The notes below the pieces were generated by a model. That model was not told the origin of the DNA and ran no database searches. It saw only the letters and a program-made list of their open reading frames with translations. Below, one piece after another: positions 18,165-24,770 of a stretch of 64,000 nt of DNA. The translations under genes were made by a program, and so were the position numbers. Location: assembly GCA_041671545.1 (NCBI GenBank), contig JBAZBI010000012.1, forward strand, positions 1 through 64,000. Direction: 5' to 3'. Source of the stretch: UBA1563 sp041671545 (lineage in GTDB: Bacteria; Bacteroidota; Ignavibacteria; Ignavibacteriales; Ignavibacteriaceae). Numbering within the stretch: position 1 is the stretch's first letter; every line of letters begins with the position of its first letter.

Positions 18165-18268
18165 ATCGAAAAATCTGAAAAAATCAATATGTTTTTCATC
18201 ATACACTTATTCTTATTTTTATTAAATCACTCGCTCAATTGTTCATCAGCCCAAATTCTAAACCGTTC

Positions 18269-18637
18269 CTAATTCTTCCACAAATTATTTATGTCTTTTT
18301 CATCGTAAACATCTCCACTATATGAGACGGAAGCTTTATGTGCAATAATTTTTTCGAGATGCAAAAAAGCTTTTGCATTTTCTGCTGAGTTTGAAAGAAT
18401 TTCTCTCAACAGTTTTATTATTTGCAAATGGTCTTCCCCTTGGCATTTTACTCCACCGACTTTAATACTTATTGCATCTGCAAATGCAATAGCAGAATGT
18501 ACGATAAGAACACCAGCAGCATTCCAATACTCATAATCTTTCGCAACAACAGCACCATCGTAAAAATTTATCGCTACTTTTTTGAAATCTCTTGCTTTTA
18601 TTTTATCTACACTTTTTCTAATTGTTTGTCTTGTCAT
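18269..18637 (-). CDS. HEPN-domain protein, putative toxin partner
   Basis: 122 residues, all helical, recognisable as HEPN from the pattern YWNAAGVLIVHSAIAFADA followed by GEDHLQIIKLLREIL. HEPN proteins are often RNA-targeting toxins paired with nucleotidyltransferases. Here the classic R-x4-6-H nuclease motif is not evident, so RNase activity is doubtful or uses a variant site; the C-terminal HKASVSYSGD region occupies the place where it would be expected. The start ATG lies 20 bases inside the end of the nucleotidyltransferase gene, so the two are translationally coupled with the nucleotidyltransferase made first. It converges on the response regulator gene with a 104-base gap that shows no clear terminator. 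Confidence 0.72.
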   Translation of the reverse strand: MTRQTIRKSVDKIKARDFKKVAINFYDGAVVAKDYEYWNAAGVLIVHSAIAFADAISIKVGGVKCQGEDHLQIIKLLREILSNSAENAKAFLHLEKIIAHKASVSYSGDVYDEKDINNLWKN

Positions 18638-19247
18638 TTAATAACTCTTTAATGCTTTTCCCAAACAATAATTTACCTTCTTTCAGTACATCAACTATTG
18701 GAGGTTTTTGAGTCTTTATTTTTTTCACAAAATCACTTTCAGAGACATAAAATGGAGCTAATGAAACACCATATCTTTTATGTAATAAAAACCCTAATTC
18801 CGAAATCACTGATTCTATTTTCTTTTTGGAATTCACATTTTTATATACGATGCAAACATCCAAATCACTATCAATTTTTTCTTCTTTCCTGGCAACACTT
18901 CCAAATAAAAATAGACTTGAAGAGTAATTCTCTAGAGTTTTAACAATTTCTTTTAAAAGAGTTTCTTGATACTTTTTTTCTTGATTTAGGATAGGGACAA
19001 TAACCTTTCCTGAAAGAAAGTGTTCTCTATTTAAATTGAAAAAGTGATCTCTTCCTCCACGTTGGCGGGTTACGATATTAAAATTTTCAAGAGAGGAGAG
19101 CGCCTCTAAACACGAAGGAGCGCTCATTCCGGCTTGCTTCGCAATTTCTCTGCCGGATAATCCTATTTTCACCTTGTTCAATACACGTAAGACGGCAATA
19201 TTCGACCAGGTTGAAAATACTTCGTCTAATATCTTGTTGATAACCAT
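18618..19247 (-). CDS. Winged-helix/MNT nucleotidyltransferase fusion, putative antitoxin and autoregulator
   Basis: 209 residues. Residues 10-75 form a winged helix-turn-helix (SGREIAKQAGMSAPSCLEALSS as helix 2-3, then a wing around RQRGGRDHFF). Residues 110-200 are a minimal nucleotidyltransferase with GSVAR (G116, S117) and metal-binding D128 and D130 in DSDLDV. MNT proteins paired with HEPN toxins act by adenylating or otherwise silencing the toxin; the fused winged helix suggests that this one also represses its own promoter. A consensus-type promoter and a 6-4-6 inverted repeat lie just upstream, between the likely transcription start and the ATG. Function beyond family level is inference. 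Confidence 0.82.
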   Translation of the reverse strand: MVINKILDEVFSTWSNIAVLRVLNKVKIGLSGREIAKQAGMSAPSCLEALSSLENFNIVTRQRGGRDHFFNLNREHFLSGKVIVPILNQEKKYQETLLKEIVKTLENYSSSLFLFGSVARKEEKIDSDLDVCIVYKNVNSKKKIESVISELGFLLHKRYGVSLAPFYVSESDFVKKIKTQKPPIVDVLKEGKLLFGKSIKELLNDKTNN

Positions 19248-19264
19248 ATTTATCTCGTTTTATC

Positions 19265-19280
19265 GTTAGGTAATCCTAAC
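19265..19280 (-). promoter_or_regulatory. Candidate operator of the MNT-HEPN pair
   Basis: GTTAGGTAATCCTAAC is an inverted repeat with 6-bp arms and a 4-base spacer, 18 bases before the start codon of the wHTH-MNT gene and just downstream of its predicted transcription start. Position and symmetry fit binding by a dimeric winged-helix repressor. Confidence 0.5.
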
Positions 19281-19299
19281 ATATGTAATCTTTTCCTTA

Positions 19300-19330
19300 C
19301 AAAAATAATTACGGTAAACCAGAAAGCAAA
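19300..19330 (-). promoter_or_regulatory. Promoter of the MNT-HEPN pair
   Basis: On the minus strand TTTG (19327-19330), a spacer of exactly 19 bases and TATTTTTG (19300-19307) match the Bacteroidetes TTTG-N19-TAnnTTTG promoter at every defined position, about 53 bases before the start codon. It is the best promoter match seen in this window. Confidence 0.6.
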
Positions 19331-19393
19331 AAGATAATTTCCAAATGAATGAGTCGTTCACTTTTTCTTCTTATGAAATAACTGTCATAATTT

Positions 19394-20635
19394 TCATTTC
19401 ACTTCAGATTTATCATCCTCAACTTTCACCGGTTTTCTAAAAATAACTATTGACAAAACCGTGACCATGATAATTCCGACGACCACGTAAATAATCCACA
19501 ACGGGAATTCAGAAGGGGAAACTTTTTCTTTCCATTCTTTAATTTTGCTGTCGAGAGAATCTTTGTTCGCTTCAGTGATCATTTTGTCGTTCAAAAGATA
19601 TGGAAGCCATGTTGGTTCAACTTCTTTAAACCAAAGCGAATCAACAAACAAGGCATAGGTTTTATCCGATTCATCTTTCCCCTTTACTCCGTAATTTTTT
19701 ATTTCATCTTGCACGAACGAAGAAATACTATTTGTGAATTCATCTCCGGATTTATATTGGAGTAAGTGAATATTCTTCTTTTCAAAAATATTATAAACTC
19801 TCTCCCAAACTTGATCATCAATTTGTTGTTTCCATTCGTCGAAAAGATTATTAATCTGGTTTACTTCGGTTGCTTGTTGTTTACTCTGCAAATAAACTTT
19901 CGCAAGTGAAGGACCAACTTTCTGCCAGCGTGTAGACATTTCATTTTGTTGACCGCGGATTTCGTTAAGATCATCTGCCGTTAAAATGGTAACGCGCATA
20001 AATTTCATGTTATCGGAAACAGAGCGCTTAATATTCTCAAAGAAATTTGTGGAGGCGATCTTTTTAAATACACCGTTGCTTTCATAATCATTTACGGAAG
20101 CGGGAATAACGGTAATTTGCTGGAAGAGGCTGTCAACCATGCTCATAACCAGATCATCGCGCTCTTTTAGTTTAGCACTCAATCTTTTTACAAGATATTT
20201 TAATGAGTCGATTGTCTTAGCATTCTTTGTTGCACTTCGTTTAAGCGATTGCACTTGATACATAAGTTCAGAGTTCTCCTGGTTCAATTTTAAAAGCTGG
20301 TCATTAAGTTCGGTGACTTGCACTTTTAGATCACCTATTTGGGAAACATCCGTTTGTCTTATTGATAATTTCTTGCTCAACTTAGCAAACGCTGAATTAA
20401 AGTCTTCCGGATACAATGCGTTATCAAGCAGAGAAGTATGTGGCGCATATTCGTCTTTCAATTTTTCAATCTGTCCGGCGATAGTGGTACATTTCGCCTC
20501 ATCGTCAGCGTATTCAATCGATACTTCAATTTGTTTGTACTTGTTCATGAAATTCTGTTTTATTTCAAAATCAGATTGAGCAAAGTTCAATCCACTTACA
20601 AAAATAAACACCAGCAAAAGATATAAATTCTTCAT
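19394..20635 (-). CDS. Exported, membrane-anchored coiled-coil protein of unknown function
   Basis: 413 residues. A signal peptide (1-19, ending LNFAQS) is followed by a largely helical region with a clear coiled coil around 100-165 (VQVTELNDQLLKLNQENSEL-type heptads), a middle part rich in Trp and charged residues, and one C-terminal membrane span near 380-400 (IIYVVVGIIMVTVLSIVIF) with a short basic tail. The topology would place the body in the periplasm, anchored in the inner membrane. I do not recognise a family. It starts 3 bases after a lipoprotein gene, so the two probably work together. A 147-base gap separates it from the MNT-HEPN pair. Confidence 0.7.
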   Translation of the reverse strand: MKNLYLLLVFIFVSGLNFAQSDFEIKQNFMNKYKQIEVSIEYADDEAKCTTIAGQIEKLKDEYAPHTSLLDNALYPEDFNSAFAKLSKKLSIRQTDVSQIGDLKVQVTELNDQLLKLNQENSELMYQVQSLKRSATKNAKTIDSLKYLVKRLSAKLKERDDLVMSMVDSLFQQITVIPASVNDYESNGVFKKIASTNFFENIKRSVSDNMKFMRVTILTADDLNEIRGQQNEMSTRWQKVGPSLAKVYLQSKQQATEVNQINNLFDEWKQQIDDQVWERVYNIFEKKNIHLLQYKSGDEFTNSISSFVQDEIKNYGVKGKDESDKTYALFVDSLWFKEVEPTWLPYLLNDKMITEANKDSLDSKIKEWKEKVSPSEFPLWIIYVVVGIIMVTVLSIVIFRKPVKVEDDKSEVK

Positions 20636-20638
20636 CGT

Positions 20639-21079
20639 CTAATTTCCTTTTAAACCTTTATTATCAAGTAAATACTTTGATTCTCCATCAACGAGTTCGA
20701 TCCATGGAAAGCGAGAGTTGAATGCGGGATTGGAGAGTTTTTGTTCAAATGATATTTTATTTGTCAATGCCAGGGCTCCATCGATTTCTTGAAAAACATA
20801 AACACCGGAAAATGATTTTGCAGTAATGAAATAAAAACCTTTTTCATTTTTAATTATATGGAGCTCTTCATCGTAATAAAGAGCGCTGTCCCCTTTTTCT
20901 GCAAAAAATAATGGTTTAGCGTTAAAAGAAAATTCATAACGTTTTTCTGTTACCATTCCATTCTGGTCAACCGGAAGAACAGTTTCAATTGACCATGCAA
21001 AATTTGCCGGAGCTAATTTTAGCGAAGAACATCCAACAAGGGAGATCATGAGAATTACCATTAAAATAATCGATTTCAT
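20639..21079 (-). CDS. Small lipoprotein of unknown function
   Basis: 146 residues with a lipoprotein signal peptide; the lipobox SLVGC puts the lipidated cysteine at residue 17. The mature part is beta-rich and contains no family signature that I know (segments FAWSIETVLPV, YEFSFNAKPLFF and GFYFITAKSFSGVYVF). It is directly upstream of the membrane-anchored coiled-coil gene, with 3 bases between stop and start, so a two-gene unit is likely. The spacing to argF upstream is 62 bases and is occupied by a heptamer repeat. Confidence 0.7.
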   Translation of the reverse strand: MKSIILMVILMISLVGCSSLKLAPANFAWSIETVLPVDQNGMVTEKRYEFSFNAKPLFFAEKGDSALYYDEELHIIKNEKGFYFITAKSFSGVYVFQEIDGALALTNKISFEQKLSNPAFNSRFPWIELVDGESKYLLDNKGLKGN

Positions 21080-21106
21080 TTATACTCCATAAATAATTTG
21101 TACATC

Positions 21107-21137
<31 letters not shown>

Positions 21138-21141
21138 ATCT

Positions 21142-22074
21142 TCACATCACCAGCGCCATTACAGCTTTTTGTGCATGCAGACGATTTTCCGCTTCATCAA
21201 ACACCACAGAATTTGCCGAATCGATTACTTCGTTTACAACTTCATCACTGCGGTGTGCAGGAAGACAATGCATAAAAAGATAATCATCTTTCGCGTGTTT
21301 AACCAACTCTGGGTTGATCTGATATTTCAAAAACTTCTTCTTTCTTTCTTGCGCTTCTTTCTCCTGTCCCATGCTTGCCCAAACATCTGTATAAACTATA
21401 TCCGCATCTTTAACGGCAGCAATTGGATCGTTGAGAATTTCAATCGTACTTCCCATATACTTTGCATCTTTTTGCGATTCCGCAACAACAGAATCCAGCG
21501 GAGTGTAACCGGAAGGAGAAGCAATGGAAATATTCATTCCAACTTTTGCACAACCGTGCAGTAGGCTGTGTGCCATGTTATTGCCGTCGCCAATATACGC
21601 AAGTTTTAATCCTTGTAAAGTTCTTTTCTTTTCAAGAATTGTAAACAAATCTGCAAGAACCTGACACGGATGATGCAAATCGGTTAAACCGTTAATAATT
21701 GGGATTGAACCGAATGTTGCCAAGTCAACTACATCTTGATGATCGAAAGTGCGGATCATTATTCCATCAAGGTAACGCGAAAGGACTTTAGCTGTATCGC
21801 TGACGTTTTCACTCTTCTTCAATTGTAAATCATTTTGATTGAAATATAAACCTGTTCCGCCAAGTTCAAAAATACCAACTTCAAACGAGACACGCGTTCT
21901 TGTCGATGGTTTTGAAAAGATCATCCCAAGTTTTTTTCCTTCAAGCAAGCGATGTGGTTCGCCGGAAAGTCTTTTTTCTTTTAAAGATTTACTTAATTCA
22001 AAAATCTGCCAAACTTCTTCAAGAGTCAGTTCGTGAATAGTAAGTAAACTTTTACCTTTCATGTTAACAGCCAT
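21142..22074 (-). CDS. argF: Ornithine carbamoyltransferase
   Basis: Interconverts ornithine + carbamoyl phosphate and citrulline + phosphate. The carbamoyl-phosphate motif STRTR (57-61), the HPCQ motif in HHPCQVLADL, the DVW.SM.QE loop and the ornithine-site HCLPAHRSDEV are all present; 310 residues is normal. The start is supported by AAGGAG 5 bases upstream. It sits downstream of carbamate kinase and a COG2403 GTPase, not in an arginine biosynthesis cluster, so a role in citrulline breakdown (yielding carbamoyl phosphate for ATP synthesis) is as plausible as arginine synthesis; sequence alone does not decide direction. Confidence 0.93.
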   Translation of the reverse strand: MAVNMKGKSLLTIHELTLEEVWQIFELSKSLKEKRLSGEPHRLLEGKKLGMIFSKPSTRTRVSFEVGIFELGGTGLYFNQNDLQLKKSENVSDTAKVLSRYLDGIMIRTFDHQDVVDLATFGSIPIINGLTDLHHPCQVLADLFTILEKKRTLQGLKLAYIGDGNNMAHSLLHGCAKVGMNISIASPSGYTPLDSVVAESQKDAKYMGSTIEILNDPIAAVKDADIVYTDVWASMGQEKEAQERKKKFLKYQINPELVKHAKDDYLFMHCLPAHRSDEVVNEVIDSANSVVFDEAENRLHAQKAVMALVM

Positions 22075-22089
22075 AAAATCTCCTTTTTT

Positions 22090-22124
22090 AGTTACAAGTT
22101 AAAAGTATCAAGTGGAAAGTATTA
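22090..22124. repeat. Five tandem AGTNNNA heptamers, left border of the four-helix-bundle gene
   Basis: Five adjacent 7-mers AGTTACA, AGTTAAA, AGTATCA, AGTGGAA and AGTATTA, the last containing the stop codon of the four-helix-bundle gene. The 11 bases AGTGGAAAGTA (22111-22121) are the exact reverse complement of 22492-22502 at the other border. Confidence 0.6.
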
Positions 22125-22472
22125 ATCCAATGATTTAATTAAACCGAAAAGCATTTTCGAGATTTCTTTTGATCTTGGAGTTAAAGTCTCAAAATTTTGC
22201 ATATCAATATAATTCAAATCCAGAGCAGCATAAAGCATACTTCTTAATTCTCCATTACTTCCTTTTGATATATTTAAAAAATATTTGAATTCATTATTTG
22301 TTTTCCTTTCAAAGCCTTCGGCAATGTTATTCATCACCGAAATTGCGGCGCGTTGAATTTGATCTCGAAAAGAGTAATCCTTGCAAGCACAAAATATTTT
22401 ATAGATTGAAACAACCTGTTCTTTCGCTTTTTGCCAAACCAACAAATCCTCAAAACATAAAACTTTATTCAT
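22122..22472 (-). CDS. Four-helix-bundle protein (23S rRNA intervening-sequence / S23 family)
   Basis: 116 residues of the family described from insertions in 23S rRNA genes and as stand-alone genes in Bacteroidetes-type genomes. Family features seen are the N-terminal FEDLLVWQKAKE, the central RDQIQRAAISVMNNIAEGFER and SKGSNGELRSMLYAALDLNYI. The molecular role is unknown; related bundles bind nucleic acid or act as accessory proteins in diversity-generating retroelements, but no reverse transcriptase is near. The gene splits the arcC-argF pair and is bordered by inverted heptamer arrays, with the right array reaching into the arcC stop codon. This suggests insertion into an existing operon. 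Confidence 0.85.
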   Translation of the reverse strand: MNKVLCFEDLLVWQKAKEQVVSIYKIFCACKDYSFRDQIQRAAISVMNNIAEGFERKTNNEFKYFLNISKGSNGELRSMLYAALDLNYIDMQNFETLTPRSKEISKMLFGLIKSLD

Positions 22473-22481
22473 CTTTCCACG

Positions 22482-22502
22482 TTCTACTTTCTACTTTCCA
22501 CT
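22482..22502. repeat. Three tandem heptamers, right border of the four-helix-bundle gene
   Basis: TTCTACT, TTCTACT and TTCCACT run head to tail from 22482 to 22502, about 10 bases ahead of the four-helix-bundle start and overlapping the stop codon of arcC (22501-22503). They are the inverted counterpart of the array at 22090-22124 and the same family as 21110-21137. Confidence 0.65.
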
Positions 22503-23436
22503 AAGCAACAATTCTGGTTCCTGCAGAAGGATTAAGCAATTGAGTAGATTCCGTAATAACCGCTTCTTTGCCGCCATTCTTGATGAAAGAAATTGCAGCC
22601 TGAATTTTCGGTCCCATACTGCCCGAACCAAACTCACCGGCTTTTAAATATTTCGTCGCCTGCCGCACAGAAAGTTTATCAAGTTCTTTTGCATTCGGCT
22701 TTTGAAAATTAATTGAAACTTTTGCAACATCGGTTAAAATAAAAAAAGCGTCAGCGCCAATTTGGTTAGCAAGCAAAGCAGAAGCCAAATCTTTATCGAT
22801 CACTGCATCAACGCCGTGAAGACTGCCGTTATTTCCAACTACGGGAATTCCACCGCCGCCAGCAGCAATAACAATGTTTCCCTTCCTCGCTAATGCTTCA
22901 ACAATTTCTTTATTAACAATTCTTTTCGGTTGAGGTGAAGCAACAACTCTGCGCCAACCTCTCTTACGTGCATCTTCTTTAAAGACCCAATTATTTGCTT
23001 TCGAAAGGAGTTCAGCTTCTTCTTTTAAAAAGAATTTTCCAACCGGCTTGGTTGGATTTTGAAATGCCGGATCATCTTTATCGACTACAACTTGAGTGAC
23101 AAGTGTGACAACATTTCGTTTAACTTTTTTCTCGTTCAGAATGTTCAGTATCTGCCGTTCGATCATGTAACCGATTCCTCCCTGGGAATCGGCTACACAA
23201 ATATCAAGCGGCATTTTGGGAATTTTGTAAGAATCATATCCCGCTTCGTTGCGCAAAAGAATATTTCCTACTTGAGGTCCGTTGCCGTGTGTAATAACAA
23301 GGTTATATTGTTTTAGCAATTCAGTTAAGAAGTTACATGTTCTGTAAGTATTATCTTCTTGCTCGTTAATCGTTCCAATTTGACTTCCTTTTAACAAAGC
23401 ATTTCCGCCGAGAGCTACTACGGCAATTTTTTTCAT
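22501..23436 (-). CDS. arcC: Carbamate kinase
   Basis: Transfers phosphate from carbamoyl phosphate to ADP, giving ATP, CO2 and ammonia, the last step of arginine/citrulline or related catabolism. The amino-acid-kinase fold is shown by VVALGGNALL at the N-terminus, THGNGPQVGN, the AAGGGGIPV loop and DKDLASALLA; 311 residues is normal. The start overlaps the stop of the upstream COG2403 gene by 4 bases (ATGA), so the two are coupled. No arginine deiminase gene is visible nearby, so the carbamoyl phosphate probably comes from the neighbouring ornithine carbamoyltransferase acting on citrulline from another source; this is inference. Confidence 0.94.
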   Translation of the reverse strand: MKKIAVVALGGNALLKGSQIGTINEQEDNTYRTCNFLTELLKQYNLVITHGNGPQVGNILLRNEAGYDSYKIPKMPLDICVADSQGGIGYMIERQILNILNEKKVKRNVVTLVTQVVVDKDDPAFQNPTKPVGKFFLKEEAELLSKANNWVFKEDARKRGWRRVVASPQPKRIVNKEIVEALARKGNIVIAAGGGGIPVVGNNGSLHGVDAVIDKDLASALLANQIGADAFFILTDVAKVSINFQKPNAKELDKLSVRQATKYLKAGEFGSGSMGPKIQAAISFIKNGGKEAVITESTQLLNPSAGTRIVA

Positions 23437-24752
23437 AAGAATCCTTTTTGCTTCAGAATTTTTTCTATCGTGATATCCCCAATTTCCTGTAGATCATATT
23501 GAACACGTGTTGACGGTTTATTTATTTTCAGAAGTCTGCCAAGGTCAATCGGCGTTCCGATTATCACTGAATCGCAATCCGTTGTGTTGATCGTTTCTTC
23601 CAAATCTTTTATTTGTTCGTCACTGTAACCCATCGCCGGTAAGAGCGTTCCAATCTTCGGATATTTTTTAAATGTTGCTGTAATAGAGTTTACCGTGTAG
23701 GGACGCGGATCAACTAACTCTTTAGCGCCGTAATTCCACGCTGCAACTACACCGGCGCCGTATTCCATTTCACCATGCGTAAGTGTCGGACCGTCTTCAA
23801 CAACAAGTACACGTTTGCCGGTAATCAATTCCGGATATTCAACTTTGATCGGAGAAGCTCCTTGAATTACAATGGCTTTCGGATTTACAAAACGAATATT
23901 ATCTTGAACAAGTTTAATATTTTTTGGTTCAGCTGATTCAATTTTATTTATCACCACAACATCCGCAAGCCGAAGCGAAGTGTTGCCGGGATAATAATTC
24001 ATTTCATTCCCCGCGCGCAACGGATCGACAACGGTAAATGTTAAATCAGAATGATAGAACGGGAAATCATTATTCCCACCATCCCAAACGATGATGTCGG
24101 CTTCTTTTTCAGCTTGACGAACAATCGCTTCATAATCAACTCCGGAATAAATTACTCCGCCACTGACGATATGCGGTTCGTATTCTTCAATTTCTTCAAT
24201 CGTACATTTATGTAATTTCAAATCTTCAATTGATCCGAAACGCTGAACTTTTTGCTTCACCAGATCACCATAAGGCATTGGATGACGAATAGCGACAACT
24301 TTTTTTCCAGCATCTCGTAACATCGTTACAATTTTTCTTGATGTTTGAGATTTTCCGCTTCCGGTACGCACTGCAATAATTGAAATTACCGGCTTTGTAC
24401 TTTTGACCATTGTTTCTTCTGCACCGAGCAACCTAAACGAAACTCCGGCTGCATTAACAATCGATGCTTTGGTCATTACATAATTGAACGGAACATCCGA
24501 ATAAGCAAAAACAACTTCTTGCACATTGAATTTTTTTATCAGATTCTCGAGTTCGGATTCGTCATATATCTTTATACCTTTTGGATATAATTTTCCGGCA
24601 AGTTCTGCGGGATAGAGACGATCATTGATATTAGGTATTTGTGTTGCTGTAAATGCAACCACATTGTAGTCTTCGTTGCCTCTGTAAAAGACATTGAAGT
24701 TGTGGAAATCACGTCCTGCGGCACCCATGATGAGGACATTTTTCTTTTCCAT
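23433..24752 (-). CDS. COG2403-type GTPase (cyclic 2,3-diphosphoglycerate synthetase-like)
   Basis: 439 residues. The N-terminal 130 residues form a Rossmann-like domain (VLIMGAAGRDFHNFNVFYRG). A P-loop follows at about 143 (AVRTGSGKSQTSRKI) with switch-like elements IRHPMPYGD and VWDGGNNDFPF, DVVVINKIE near 265 and a C-terminal domain with CDSVIIGTPIDLGRLL. This is the family of the archaeal cyclic 2,3-diphosphoglycerate synthetase, widespread in anaerobic bacteria where its function is not established. It overlaps arcC by 4 bases and lies 18 bases after glmS. Its repeated pairing with carbamate kinase suggests a role in carbamoyl-phosphate or nitrogen catabolism; this is from general knowledge and not shown by the sequence. 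Confidence 0.78.
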   Translation of the reverse strand: MEKKNVLIMGAAGRDFHNFNVFYRGNEDYNVVAFTATQIPNINDRLYPAELAGKLYPKGIKIYDESELENLIKKFNVQEVVFAYSDVPFNYVMTKASIVNAAGVSFRLLGAEETMVKSTKPVISIIAVRTGSGKSQTSRKIVTMLRDAGKKVVAIRHPMPYGDLVKQKVQRFGSIEDLKLHKCTIEEIEEYEPHIVSGGVIYSGVDYEAIVRQAEKEADIIVWDGGNNDFPFYHSDLTFTVVDPLRAGNEMNYYPGNTSLRLADVVVINKIESAEPKNIKLVQDNIRFVNPKAIVIQGASPIKVEYPELITGKRVLVVEDGPTLTHGEMEYGAGVVAAWNYGAKELVDPRPYTVNSITATFKKYPKIGTLLPAMGYSDEQIKDLEETINTTDCDSVIIGTPIDLGRLLKINKPSTRVQYDLQEIGDITIEKILKQKGFL

Positions 24753-24770
24753 AGAGGGTCCTTTTTTTTG

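Noticed and set aside
18165..18268. Terminator between the convergent response regulator and HEPN genes
   Set aside because: The gap is A/T-rich, but no stem with a following T run could be drawn with confidence.
22090..22502. CRISPR array or diversity-generating retroelement near the four-helix-bundle gene
   Set aside because: Repeat units are only 7 bases with no spacers, and no cas gene, reverse transcriptase or template/variable repeat pair is present.
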